In this document: in pieces, positions 44,091 to 54,490 of the stretch
How positions within the stretch are numbered: position 1 is the first letter of the stretch
How the letters are laid out: each line of letters opens with the position of its first letter
Source of the DNA: Symbiodinium natans
Lineage: Eukaryota; Sar; Dinophyceae; Suessiales; Symbiodiniaceae
Direction: 5' to 3'
Assembly: GCA_905221605.1 (NCBI GenBank)
Contig: CAJNDS010000646.1
Coordinates: forward strand, 263,001-327,000
Length of the DNA: 64,000 bases
Translations under genes and position numbers: made by a program
The notes under the pieces: generated by a model
The model's database searches: none
What the model saw: the letters and a program-made list of their open reading frames with translations, nothing else
What the model was told of the DNA's origin: nothing

Positions 44091-44723
44091 GTGCTGATGA
44101 ACTTACCGCCGGCAGCACCCGGAGAGTTTTCACCAGTCCTTTCGTCGAGCGCAAACCCACCCTCCCATCGTCACCACGACCATCCCAGTGCGGGGAGGGC
44201 AGAAGGGGAGGGAAGAGGGGGGCGGGGGGGGGGTGGCTTCGAAACCCTCGAAAAAGAGCCCAACACACTGCTCAAGTGTGACTTGTTCTTGGTCTGGCCG
44301 GCATTTACCATGTGTTCTCGCCACACAACATCTCCCTTTACGGCCCATCGTCTCCTTTCATGGTCCAGGCAGGGAGGGCATCCCGGTGCCCTGAGCCACA
44401 AAACTCCTCTTTCACACACGTACAACCATCCAACCTTCCGGAAGCTCCCTGTCACACCTTGAGACCCTAGATAACCAGTTCATGATTTGAGACGCTGCTA
44501 ACGCATGGTCTGGATAACACTCGTCTTTTCATGAGTCTTACCGCTGGAGCTGGAACTAGATGCATGAGTATTCCTGCGGGATTTTTCCAGGTGTGTGTAG
44601 ACTAAATGAGCTTGCGAGCGCCATATTAATGGAATTGCAAGCGTCTTGAGCGCGCACTAATCATAATTAAACTGCAAATGAAAGCGAGAATCAACTATTT
44701 GAAGTGTGCGATAATAGTATAAT
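44091..44723. other. No supported gene
   Basis: 44196-44236 is G-rich. 44600-44700 contains GAGCGCCATATTAATGG and AATTGCAAGCGTCTTGAGCG, the latter resembling the left end of the dispersed element that starts at 44720, perhaps a decayed copy. Confidence 0.35.
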
Positions 44724-45130
44724 TGCAAACGCTTGCGCGCGCCGCCTCGGCAGCCGGGCCGGCCCCAGGCAGGAAGGAGGAAAGAGGGTTTCACAAGACA
44801 AGGGCGGGGTTAGGGGGGGGGGGGGGGGGGGTGGGAAGGGGTGGGGGGGGGGGGGGGAGGGGGTGGGGGGGGGGTGGGGGGGGGGTTTTGAGGCTCCTTG
44901 TGTAGGAGCCACCGAGAGGCGGGACCCTCCACGGCATCGGTTTGCAGCTCCTCCAAGCGATTGGGGGGGGTCCCACAAGGCGGGGGGGGGGGGGGGGGCG
45001 TCAAAAAATTTTGTGAAGGGTTGGGTTAGGGGGCAGGAGGCCCGATCCGGGTCTGCTTGTTCCAGACGCTTCTCGGCAGGAAGCCGAGGCGAATTAAATG
45101 CGCTGTTTCCCCTTGTCTTTCTCCTTTGTT
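44720..45130 (+). mobile_element. Dispersed element, copy A
   Basis: Begins TAATTGCAAACGCTTGCGCG followed by CGCCGCCTCGGCAGCCGGGC. It continues through G-rich tracts (44813-44885, 44982-44998), the block CACGGCATCGGTTTGCAGCT and the block TCTGCTTGTTCCAGACGCTT with CTCGGCAGGAAGCCGAGGCG. The same ordered blocks occur at 54073 and, diverged, at 50831. No coding capacity. Order and spacing shared among copies indicate a transposed or amplified unit. Not matched to a named family. Confidence 0.7.
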
Positions 45131-45685
45131 GAATGTTGCGTGACTTCGCGTGTTTCCTTGAAGTCAATTCAAAATGGAACGAAGGAAAGGAACCAGATGT
45201 CCATGGGAAGGAGCGTTCACCCTTAGAAGCGATCCGTGAGCTGGGTTGATAGCGTCCAGCGGCAGTTTCTACCTCATGGTCCAGTCGAAACAAAGGCTAT
45301 TGATGAACGCGGTCAAATAAAGATTCATGAGCTGTCTTGTAGCATATCCTCAGAATAATGCGCATGCTTTGTGTACCCTGGCTTTTCTCGGCTGAAGGCC
45401 TGCGTCGTCTCAACATCTGTCGCGCTGTACATACGGTGCCGCAGTCCCGTGCAAGCTCGGGTGTTGGGCCAAGCCATGTCCAAGAAGAAGATCTAGTCTG
45501 TAGCAGGTTCCACCACCTGTTGACGGTTGCGAGTCTACGCAGGAACGGGGCGGGTGGATTTGGAACAGTGAAGAAACATGTTCTCCATTCCGTATGACGA
45601 CAGCATTCTGACAGTCTTAGCTTGCCGGCACTGTCGGATCCATGGCTCGAGTTGCTTCAAGATGTTGCCCTGGTGATGTTTGCAG
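45131..45685. other. No firmly supported gene
   Basis: No recognisable exon or repeat. A plus frame 45358-45597 lacks convincing character. Confidence 0.3.
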
Positions 45686-46530
45686 AGGAACCATGACTTC
45701 ATCACCTCCCTTGTGGAGCAAAACCCGGTCCTAGCGCCGCTTTGTTATGCCATGCGCTCAGGAGCAGCACCTTGTATCCTTGACATGATAGCAGCCACTG
45801 TCGGTAAAAGTAGATGCGCCGATGCATTCTTCGTCGGAGTCCCATTGTCCAGCCTTTCACCAAGATTGGCGTCCTGGTTGCCGTGATCGGGATCACCTGT
45901 CCAGGAGGGGTTCCCACTGCAGCCCCTATACTCTGCACCCGAATAGGCAGGGGCATGCAGGGATCTGCTGGGTGAGTTGCAGGCGCGACAATGCTGAGCT
46001 TCCTCGGCGGGATCTTGTTCAAGCAGCAGCGGCCCAAGCCAATCCCAATCCTCCATAAAATCCTTGTTCTATCCCCAGACCCTCAAACCCTGAAGTTGTA
46101 CTGTATCAGATACCACGAGGAAGATGGGACGGGGTGCGGGGGGAGGTTTGGAAATTGAATCTTGCCGCATCTGGAGGCCGTACGCCAGCATCTACGCGTA
46201 CTGCGGCTACATTGCGCCTTGCCCGTGATTCCTTGTTCCCTTTGCGTGCCCCTTGAGGGCTGGCCTTCTGTGAAGCTCACAGAGGTCGGTGCAACGATCT
46301 CCTATTTTGTTACGACCTTTGTCCTGGGAGACTACATGCCGGGGCCCTGAAGGGGCTTCCTTTTTCGGTGCCTATGCTCCAGAGGATGTGTGAGTCATTG
46401 GTCGCTGAGTCGCTGCACGTCGCTGCTTGGGCTCAGGCGGAAGCGACTGGCAGCCAACTCCCAGTTGTACCAGAAATTCGAGGCCAACGTGCGCCGGGGG
46501 CCAAGTCCAGTGACCCCCAGTGATGGGCTC
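45686..46530 (+). CDS. Unassigned membrane protein, multi-exon
   Basis: 45686-45803, between GCAG and a GTAAAA donor, reads HDFITSLVEQNPVLAPLCYA then MRSGAAPCILDMIAATV. 45865-45971 reads IGVLVAVIGITCPGGVPTAA then PILCTRIGRGMQ, a likely membrane helix. 45985 on, in the same frame after an in-frame TGA (45973-45975), reads ATMLSFLGGILFKQQRPKPI. 46163-46340 holds IWRPYASIYAYCGYIAPCP and GWPSVKLTEVGATISYFVTT. 46439-46530 reads RKRLAANSQLYQKFEANVRR ending TGA. Hydrophobic, Gly/Pro-rich, with a basic tail. No transporter family securely recognised. Confidence 0.4.
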
Positions 46531-47870
46531 TGATCATTGTTGGGTCTTACCGCGATTCCGGAAGGAGTTTCTCGTTTGAGCAGACATGAAGGGTTGATGG
46601 ACATGACCTGCATGAGCCACTCTGTTGGAGCCACCTTTCTGGCTTCGAACCGCCTTTGTCACCTCGGCTGGGACCCTTTTTGCACAGCCACGTTCAAGAT
46701 TTTTTGTTTTGAGCTCTTGTTCCCCGCAGTGAGTTTTGGATCATTGGCGCGCTGACCGCTTCCAGCTACCGGCAATGTATCAGCTGCCCCAGGTCGCAAC
46801 GCTTTCGCTTATCTCGTTGCCGCTCGCTACACAATGGAGAGAGCCCCAGCGATTCTAGCAAAAGTGGGAGTTTCCAGCGCTCACCCCCTTGCTGGCTCCG
46901 TGTCAGGTCTTCCCGTTCTTCTTCGTGAACGGTGCAGCTGCGCTCGTCGGTGTTCGGTGCAGGCATCCGTGAATGCTATCCATGCCTGCATCGGGAGTGT
47001 ATAATCTGAGATACTTTGAGATTGTGTGAAAATATGGCCGTTTGCAGGGTTTTGCTCTCAACGTTTCTCTACGAAAAATTCGGGCCCAACACTCCCAACG
47101 GCCCGAATCGCCCCCCCCCCCCCCCCCCCCCACCCCCAAGTCTGTTTGGATCAGTGCAGTCACTGGGGGGAAGAAAAGGTAAATGTCGCTTCCTCGTGCG
47201 TTTACTTGGGGGAAACGACCATGGATGTAACCTCATCATGTACAGAGGGTGCTTAGGCTAGCGTCGCTTCGAGATTTTCATAATTTCGCAACGACTTCAC
47301 TGCTTTTGGAAGCTGTATGTAGCTGTAAAATCCATGCGCAAAACCCACGCGTTCATTGGGAGAAGGGATGCCGCGTCAGGCAAAATCGCTGTTCACAGCA
47401 GCAAACAACCACAAGTTAAAGACGTGCTAGATCGCAGATGCTTCCCTTACATGCACACGGTGTTTCGAGAATGTACACTGGTTCTCCTCGTCCGCGTTTG
47501 TTTGGTTTCGGCATGTTCATTTCCATGCGTTCGTTTTGCAGCCAGGCACCGAAACAATTGGGGAGCATGCAGTTTTGCACCTCCATTTTTTCGTTTGGCA
47601 GGCTCCGCTTAAACACAGGGGTGGTAAGACCATGATGTGACCCCTTCGCTTCGGCGCTGCACGAGTGGTAGCTGCATGCAGCCCAAGCTGATATTACTGA
47701 GGCCCCCTTTTGGGCCCTATTGCACTTGGGAAATTCAGGGTGCGCCATTGTGCGTGCGTAGTACTCTCTCTCGGCTGGAAATGCCGACTGCTGCTTACGC
47801 GAGCTTTACGCGCACCTTGCGCCAAACGTACCCTGGGCCGACAAAGGGTGGCCCGACGACCAACGCTCGG
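46531..47870. other. No assigned gene
   Basis: 46764-46999 is stop-free for about 78 codons (NAFAYLVAARYTMERAPAIL), but another frame is equally plausible (CQVFPFFFVNGAAALVG). C run of 21 at 47111-47131. Nothing else supported. Confidence 0.3.
47111..47131. repeat. Poly-C tract, 21 nt
   Basis: Uninterrupted C run followed by ACCCCCAAG. Confidence 0.95.
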
Positions 47871-47874
47871 TACG

Positions 47875-47985
47875 CGATTTTCGGGTGTGGGCGGCTCGGA
47901 GATCAACGCTCAGTGCACGATTTTCGGGTGTCGGCGGCTCGCAGATCAACGTGGTATGCGCTTTTCGGGTATGACGTGTAATTAA
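47875..47985. repeat. 43-bp tandem repeat, about 2.5 copies
   Basis: CGATTTTCGGGTGT with GGCGGCTCG and GATCAACG following recurs at 47875, 47918 and, as CGCTTTTCGGGT, at 47959. Confidence 0.85.
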
Positions 47986-48009
47986 TTGCTGTTTAGCGTG
48001 GCTGTTGAG

Positions 48010-48249
48010 GATGTCATAGATGCAGCTTCACGGTGCGTTTCGATGGTGGTTGGCATGGTTTTCGTGCATGTCGAAGTATGCAAGAGTAGGATGTCATGGA
48101 TGCTATGTTTCGCTGCGTTTTGATTGTGTTTGTCATGGTTTTCGTGCATGTCGAAGTATGCAAAAGCATGATGTCATAGATGCATTGTTGCGCTGCGTTT
48201 ACATGGTGTTTGACATGTTTTTGGCGCATGTGGAAGTTTGCAAAAACCC
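48010..48249. repeat. 80-bp tandem repeat, three copies
   Basis: GATGTCATAGATGC starts units at 48010, 48090 and 48170. Each contains GTTTTCGTGCATGTCGAAGT or a close variant, then ATGCAA. The third copy is the most diverged. Confidence 0.93.
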
Positions 48250-48605
48250 ACATGAAGCGTGGGACTTGCGTTCCTTCGGGGAAAGGCTTCTTCCAGTTCA
48301 TGGCGGATAACATGTGTGCCATTTCGCGTTGCGTTTGCTGGGTGGAAATTCTTGAGTGCGACTTTTTGGGGTCGGCATATCACCATGTCGCCTGGTGTAC
48401 CTCGAGTTTGGACGTCTTGCCTACCTCATCGCATCGGACATTGCTGTAACCAATGTTGTTGCACTATGGTTTCTTGTTTAGCCAGAAGTCGTTGTCAAGA
48501 TGGTTCATGGATTTTCCGTCCTTCTCTCCTACCCTTTTTTTGTAGACAAGATGTCATCATTAAAGATAGTAGTAGTGCAGTTGTTGGCGTAGATGTCATA
48601 ACGTT
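48250..48605. other. No supported gene
   Basis: Non-repetitive and moderately AT-rich, with no convincing exon. Confidence 0.3.
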
Positions 48606-49265
48606 TTGAGTGCCGGATTGAGTGCTGGACACGTCATTTATCAATCAGCGGTTATAAGTCACCTTTTTGTTCTGATTGCATCTCCTAATGAAGCTCCCTT
48701 ATCCTCTTTAGGATTTAGGCACTTGCCATGTAAGCCTTGTCCAAAAGGAAGTGATGTGATGTTTATAGGACCTTCATCGCTGCCACCTCCGTCAGCTGCA
48801 TCCCGGGCTCCGCATCCCGGCCGCATTCGCATGCTGCGGAGAGTGACACGTTGTGTGGACTCACGGAGAGCGTGGCTCTCACGAGTTGTGCTTTGCATAA
48901 GAACGGAGGTTGTCGTAGAAGCGGAGTTTGCGGCAACAGAGGTCATCTACACCACTGCAGGCGGAGCGCTCGCGAACCTGCTGCATAAGATGACCGACGA
49001 CGAGGACCTTTGTTCAACCAGCCTTGAACCACGTGCGTTGAGCCGTTGAGCCCAGAGCGCCGCAGAGCTCCCGATGCCGAGACCTGAGGAGCTTGACAAG
49101 ACGCAGCTCATCTGGGCTGCGCTCAGCGACCCCAACGTCAAAATCTGCATGGCGGGCGTCACATGCGCCCTCATTGCCAGCTCCTTGAAGGTCGTGGAAG
49201 CTCTTGTCAGATTGTTTCACTTTGCGGGGCTGCAAGGTTGTTGCCATAATCCAGCTCACCCAGTC
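48606..49265 (+). CDS. Unassigned protein, one frame with a single internal TGA
   Basis: One reading frame runs about 220 codons from near 48606 to TGA 49263-49265, broken only by TGA at 49047-49049. Upstream: ASPNEAPLSSLGFRHLPCKP, EVVVEAEFAATEVIYTTAGG, ANLLHKMTDDEDLCSTSLEP. Downstream: MPRPEELDKTQLIWAALSDP, NVKICMAGVTCALIASSLKV, VEALVRLFHF. The downstream part suggests a soluble helix then a hydrophobic helix. A GT donor follows GLQ near 49236. The TGA may sit in a short intron, be a recoded codon, or mark a pseudogene. Confidence 0.4.
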
Positions 49266-50336
49266 TGATACAGAGAAGTCGAAGGGTTCTCGCCTGAGCA
49301 TGAGGCTATATGAGGCTGCGAGATGTCCTCAACAGAAGTTGCGCTTCGTTGTGTCTGCACTGCAGAGGTGAGTAGTGCACCCCAGCTTCGGCCCTTCGAC
49401 GCTGCAGAGTGAAGGGTTATGAAGCCAAAGACAGGTGCCAGTAGCGAGTAGTACTGAGTAGTACTTGAAGCACAGGCTGCCGACTCGGGCACCGAGTGCT
49501 GAATTCGGGCAGGGTTCAAAAATTCTGCAACCCAGACACCCTCCCACAGAGTAGCAAACCATCTCTGTGGTGGCCTTGTTGAACTTGCATGCTTCAATCC
49601 AAGGCATGAGCGGTTCATGTACACTCCGTTCGGGCTTCTCTCTCTCTCTGCTGCGCAGAGACGAAGCGATTGGCCTGGGAACGAAAAGTGGCGACGTGAG
49701 TTCCGCATGTTGGGGTTTCACGCGGCATGCTCTTTTGAAGAGCGCACAGGTGCTTGTCAATTTGTCAAGGCGGCTCAAGGTTGCTGGTGGCGAGGCATAA
49801 GCGGCATGTTACAAAGTTGGGTAGCATAAGTACGTCAAGTCTTGCGGACCTCTCAGCGTACCAGCGCGCATCTCACTCATTCCTCTGGTCCATACTGACA
49901 GCCTTTCAACAAACAATTGGCAACTGTGCCTGCGGTCTTGCTAAAGCTGCTGGACCAGATGGCAAGGTATCGGGCACAATGGGTCATGCTTGCGATGCAG
50001 TGTAAGATGAGGGAGGTTCACAGCGCTGTTCCCTTCGAACTGATTGTGCGTCAGGGGCTAAATGAATAAATGGTTGCCATCGGGAACGATTAGACATGAT
50101 TAAAGACTTCCTGTAGCAGATGCCCCCTGTAGATGAGAATTCTGAATAGTACTTCAAAAACCCTGGGGAGGCCCTGGAACATGGCAGTTTGTGGGAGCCG
50201 CGGAAGCGAGCCCGGGCCGAACGTTGAGATTCGAGAGCTCGAGTTTGAGTCGAGATTGCGTTAATGGTTGAGGGACGAATTCTTGCACATGTTCCGATAA
50301 GCTTGGTGAGTCGTACGGTTGCTTTGTTAGCGCGCT
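49266..50336. other. Weak exon traces, no assigned gene
   Basis: 49322-49368 reads MSSTEVALRCVCTAE before a GTGAGT donor. 49660-49800 has two competing frames (DEAIGLGTKSGDVSSACWGF; KWRREFRMLGFHAACSFEER). 50337 upstream is otherwise featureless. Confidence 0.25.
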
Positions 50337-50617
50337 TGTTCAGCCTGCAAAAGCCTCATTGAACAACTGAAGCCGAACAAGACAGATCTCACAACCCAAG
50401 CAGAGGAGCAGAATGCCTCCACCCGACTGGCGCTTCTGCTGGCGGGCCGGGCTCGCATGCTGCGGCGTTCAGGCCTCCACTCACAATTCTATGAGCCCTA
50501 CTGCTCTGTGGGCCTGTGTGGCCCCATGTGGCCCGTATGCACTCTTCAAAACCTTCAAGGACTGGGGCGAAGCACAGCTGTGCTGCGAAAAGCCAATCAA
50601 AACCCTGGTGATGCTTG
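50337..50617 (+). CDS. Unassigned exon with helical N-terminal part
   Basis: A 93-codon stop-free frame ending TGA 50615-50617: CSACKSLIEQLKPNKTDLTT, QAEEQNASTRLALLLAGRAR, then SQFYEPYCSVGLCGPMWPVC. The first half looks like a coiled coil or helical segment. There is no early Met, so it is presumably spliced. No family recognised. Confidence 0.4.
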
Positions 50618-50830
50618 AAAGGGGCCCAAGGAAGGGAGGTGGGGGGGGGGAGATTGGCTGAGGGTTGAGGGGCCCCTCTGCGGCAGGTGTTCTTTGCCTC
50701 GCAGCTCCGCTGCTGCTTTCCAAGATGGCCAAAGCTGCATGGCTGGGGCCTCCCAAAGACGCGACCAAGCCAGCCACTCGGTCAAACAAGCCATTTTATA
50801 ATGCAATAGCATAGCAATATGATCCTGTAG
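50618..50830. other. No supported gene
   Basis: Contains GGTGGGGGGGGGAG at 50639-50652. Otherwise unremarkable. Confidence 0.3.
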
Positions 50831-51150
50831 TGTTTGTAATCATTGCGAACACTTGCGCGCGGTAGCTCTAGGAAGGGTCTGCCAAGGTTTCAGGCAGGGT
50901 CCCAAAATAGGGTCCCAGGCTCCCAGAAAGCACGGGAGGTCCCAGAAAAGTGGGCGCTTCTGGATCTTTTTGGCGTGGTCTCTGTGATAAGGGCCCGCAG
51001 CGTGGAACCGCTGTGGCATCGGATTTCGGCTCCTCCTAACAGTTTGGGCAAGTTCCGCAGGGTTCGGGAAAGGGGGGCGGGGTAGTTTTTGGTTGGGGGA
51101 AGGGGGAAGGAGACCACGCCTCTCGGCTGGAAGCAGAGGCGAATAGTAAT
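50831..51150 (+). mobile_element. Dispersed element, copy C (diverged)
   Basis: Begins TAATCATTGCGAACACTTGC then GCGCGG, matching copies A and B with substitutions. It keeps the order: GTGGCATCGGATTTCGGCTC, CTCC, G-rich stretch, GGAAGGAGACCACGCCTCTC, GGCTGGAAGCAGAGGCGAAT. It lacks the CCGCCTCGGCAGCCGGGCC block. Confidence 0.55.
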
Positions 51151-51240
51151 CTGGACTTCTAGAACCTACTGGCATCTGCAAGTTTTGTTCCCAGCCTCCA
51201 AACCCACCAAGCCCGAGCCATCCTGAAACAAAGAAGTGAC

Positions 51241-51513
51241 TTGTGGCCTGTGTGGCCTGCTCAGGCCGCTGCCCATGGGGTCGTTGCTTTCCAGGGGGGC
51301 TGCTATGATGTCATCTACGATGAGACTCTGGTGGCAATTCAATGTTTGTTTTCTGATGATGTTAAGAGTTACGAGATACAAGTGAAAAGCCTGAAGAAGA
51401 GTAGCGCGTGCTCCCTCGGGTGCCTGCAAACCGAATCAGGTAGAAACCAGTTACACAAGCTACAGATCGAGCCCCTAGCCCGATGCCACAGTCACCGCGA
51501 CACAAATGGGTAG
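51241..51513 (+). CDS. Unassigned exon, first part of a possible multi-exon gene
   Basis: Reads GVVAFQGGCYDVIYDETLVA then IQCLFSDDVKSYEIQVKSLK, KSSACSLGCLQTESG, ending TGA-free at TAG 51511-51513. Alternating beta-like pattern and Asp/Glu content are convincing for protein. AG acceptors lie at 51263 and 51293. No family recognised. Confidence 0.42.
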   Translation: MWPVWPAQAAAHGVVAFQGGCYDVIYDETLVAIQCLFSDDVKSYEIQVKSLKKSSACSLGCLQTESGRNQLHKLQIEPLARCHSHRDTNG

Positions 51514-51794
51514 AATCCCAAATGCCTACCAAGCATCTCCCCTCCCCCCAGTCCACCGCCAGGAAGCAGGTGGACCCAAGGGCCTGGGCCGCTTGTTGGT
51601 ATGCCCCTACGGCACCCCAGCGACAGGTGCCCTGGAGATAAAGTTGTTCAGGAAAGCTTGGGGGTTTCAAGTTTCGAGTCGGGCTTGTGGCGTGGATTCG
51701 TGTGGAGTTCTAAGTTGTGGTTGGCCGGGATCCTTAGTGTATATCTTTCATCCTAAGCCCTAAGCCCATCAGCCCAAAGTGCGACACCACGTGG

Positions 51795-52436
51795 GATCTC
51801 ACGAGGCGATGTCGCTGAGTGCCTGGAGCAGGTAAACCGGCTAGCAACGGAGAAGGTCATCGACAAGGAGATCAGAACTCAAGAAGGGCTTTTTTTTGGG
51901 TGAGTGTGGGGGCATCTGGGATGCGTTTTAAGTTTTCGACAGGACATCGTGGTTCTGCTGGACTGCTCTGACCTCGTGCGCCTCAGCGAGACACCAGATG
52001 GCACAGATCTGCACTAGATTGCTTAAATCTAAGCTGAGTTCAACGAACCGTATTGTTCCCAAAGCCTGCAGCAAACGCTACGAGTCTCCAAGCCCTCCTA
52101 AGCCCTATGAAGCCCCGAAGCCGAGGTGGCCCTCACCCATGGCATTCCGAAGTTTCTTCCCGATCATCCGAGAGCGATTGCCTGTGGCGGACCTTGCGTT
52201 GCGCGCTGAAAATCCGAGTCATGCACGCTAACAAAGGGCTGCAGCATCCAGAAGTCAGCCGCAACATGTGCGGCATATGTTGTTTGCTGAACTTATCTCT
52301 GGCAGGAGCTGCGAGAGAGAACCCAGGCATATGCAATCGTGCAGAGGGAGTCCTTCTGGATTCGCTCGGTTGCGGCTTGGAGACGATCAAGATATGCACA
52401 ACGATTGTTTTGGCACACGGGGGGTTTAGGGAGTAA
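51795..52436 (+). CDS. Unassigned exons downstream, charged and helical
   Basis: 51795-51900 reads RGDVAECLEQVNRLATEKVI then DKEIRTQEG. 51943-52017, after CGACAG, reads DIVVLLDCSDLVRLSETPDG then TDLH and TAG. 52306-52406, after GGCAG, reads ELRERTQAYAIVQRESFWIR then SVAAWRRSRYAQ. All plus strand at exon-like spacing and may continue the 51.24-kb exon. Helical and charged, possibly structural. Joins not verified. Confidence 0.37.
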
Positions 52437-53571
52437 GGGTGTTTTGTGTTGAGGCTTTTTGATGTTCAGGGCTGATCACTGTTTTCGGGGCCAGTTCCAG
52501 GGATTTTGGAATGAACAGGTGGACAACATAGTGATGACTGTCGGCTAGTTACGTATATGCAGCAGCGAGGTGGTGCCGGAGAAGATGAGCTCGTTGTAGC
52601 GTGCTTCGTCGCTGTAGATGTCGTGTGCCAACTAGTTCATTTCATAGCAGCCAGCAGAAGTGGTGACACAGTCACCCAAGCAAGGTCGATGCTGTGCTTC
52701 TCATGGCGCAGCCAGAGACAAGCCCGATTTTCGCGAAGGCTCGTTCCTGACTACTTGTAGGATGAGTGAAATCCGGGTATTGCCAGGCTCGCCGGCTCTT
52801 TGACCCGGGGTTACACATTCTCAATTACAATTTCTCTTAGTTCCCGATCGCCAGGGCCGATAGGTGGTGGCATCTGGAGATCGGAGGGGACATGCATTGA
52901 GGGTTTAGGGTTACGCTGTTACGGCTTCAGCCGGTGCCAGGATCAGAACGAGGCCTCCGAGCACCTCTGTGCCCGCTTTGAGAGCCCTCAGCTGTCCTGA
53001 AAGCCCTCGGCTGTCCTGGAATTAGGGCCGGTTGGGGGTTCAGGTCCCGTACGAGCTCATCTATTCCAATATTGGGAGGGAAGGTGCAGCACTTTGACAT
53101 TCATATTTGTGCACGCTGCTATCCATGCATTCTTTGGACTCCGGCCTTTCCAAGACCCGCGGGGCTGTGGAGAATCCCACAGGGGCTTCGGCCCCCCCAA
53201 GAAATTCGGGCGCACAGCGTCAAACACTTAATTCATTCCGACTTTGCAAAATTCGCTGCTGACTCTGGCGGCGGATCGGTTTGTGCTAGGCCCAAAAGAG
53301 GAGAGGCTTTGAAGCTTGGAGCTCTCCTGGCCTGCTGCCGAAGATTTTGGCCCTGCGCCCGCAATTGCTCTTCCCATCCAGGACTCTCGAGCCCACACTT
53401 GGAGTGTACAGATGTGTACAGTGTACATAAAAAAGGACCGATTGCAGGGCGTTGTGCTTGGAGCTGCGCGTGCAAATCTGCCGGTACGCGTTGGCTTCAA
53501 GCCTTTCGTCGGGGGCACGCACTGGTGTTTGAGGCACCCTGAACTCTCAACTCGAAACCATTCCAAACCCT
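52437..53571. other. Weak exon candidates
   Basis: 52557-52757 (GGAGEDELVVACFVAVDVVC) and 52943-53000 (DQNEASEHLCARFESPQLS before TGA) are possible exons. 53316-53570 has two overlapping frames (KKDRLQGVVLGAARANLPVR; HPGLSSPHLECTDVYSVHKK). No family recognised. Confidence 0.25.
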
Positions 53572-53618
53572 AAACCCTGAACCCTAACCCTAAATCTTAA
53601 ACCTGAACCCTAAATCCC
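53572..53618. repeat. Interstitial CCCTAAA telomere-type repeat, degenerate
   Basis: CCCTAAACCCTGAACCCTAA with further CCCTAAAT and CCTGAACCC units. Confidence 0.85.
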
Positions 53619-53911
53619 AGAGGCTGCCTCACACACGCGTCCCGGCGTGAAAGTATTCGGGGAGCCCTCGGGCCGACTCGAGATCGTGCAAAAAGGGAGG
53701 GTGCTGGAACCGAAGCGGCTTCGGGGAATGTAAAGTGGGTTACGAAAATATGGGGCCCCTAGTCCCCCCCCAAATAGTAGGATTTCCCTTACAATAAGGA
53801 CCCCAAATTGCGGAAACTCCCGTATATGCAGTAGGGGTTCTATAGAGCTTCCGAACGGACAGGCCTCTTAGGCCGGCCATGTTCTCATGTTTCCTGTTGC
53901 TCTTTGTTTAC
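53619..53911. other. No supported gene
   Basis: Nothing recognised apart from a CCCCCCCC run near 53764. Confidence 0.3.
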
Positions 53912-54016
53912 AGGCCATCCCAATCTCCATGCAACTTCAGACTTTGCAGGCGCAGCTCTTGTGAGAGAGTTCTTTCCCTTGTTTGAGAATATTCCAGCAT
54001 GTCGCCGATGTTTTCG
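53912..54016 (+). CDS. Unassigned exon
   Basis: After TTTACAG the frame reads GHPNLHATSDFAGAALVREF then FPLFENIPACRRCF. Good acceptor and composition. Donor uncertain. No family recognised. Confidence 0.35.
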
Positions 54017-54072
54017 TAAGCATACTAGCGATATTCTTACCAGAACCTCGCAACCGTTTCCAGCCCCTTTCT

Positions 54073-54490
54073 GGAATAATTGTAAACGCTTGCGCGCGCC
54101 GCCTCGGCAGCCGGGCCGGCCCACGGACAGGAAAGGAGGAAACAGGGTTTCTGGGAAAGGCCTCAAAAAAGGAGGGGGGGTCCCAGGAAGGGTCCTAGGG
54201 CAGAGAAAAGTTGCCAGAAACGGGTACCCAAATTCGTGTTTTTTGGAGCGCCTTCTGACAGGCGGGACCCCCCACGGCATCGGTTTGCAGCTCCTCCAAG
54301 CGTGGGGGGGGGGGGGTTCCCACAGGGCGGGGGGGGGGGGGGGGGTCCGTCACAAAGTTTGGTTAGGGGGAAGGAGACCGGTCCTGTGTCTGCTTGTTCC
54401 AAGCGCTTCTCGGCAAGAAGCCGAGGCGAACTCAGCCTGAGAAATGCACCCCTTGATTTTGTAACTTTTTTGGTTGCGTGCTGCTTGGCA
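54073..54490 (+). mobile_element. Dispersed element, copy B
   Basis: Begins AATAATTGTAAACGCTTGCG then CGCGCCGCCTCGGCAGCCGG, near-identical to copy A for about 45 bp. It shares the GGAGGAAACAGGGTTTC block, CACGGCATCGGTTTGCAGCT, two long G runs (54303-54316, 54330-54346), TCTGCTTGTTCCAAGCGCTT and CTCGGCAAGAAGCCGAGGCG. The two copies diverge mainly between blocks and in G-run length. Confidence 0.72.
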
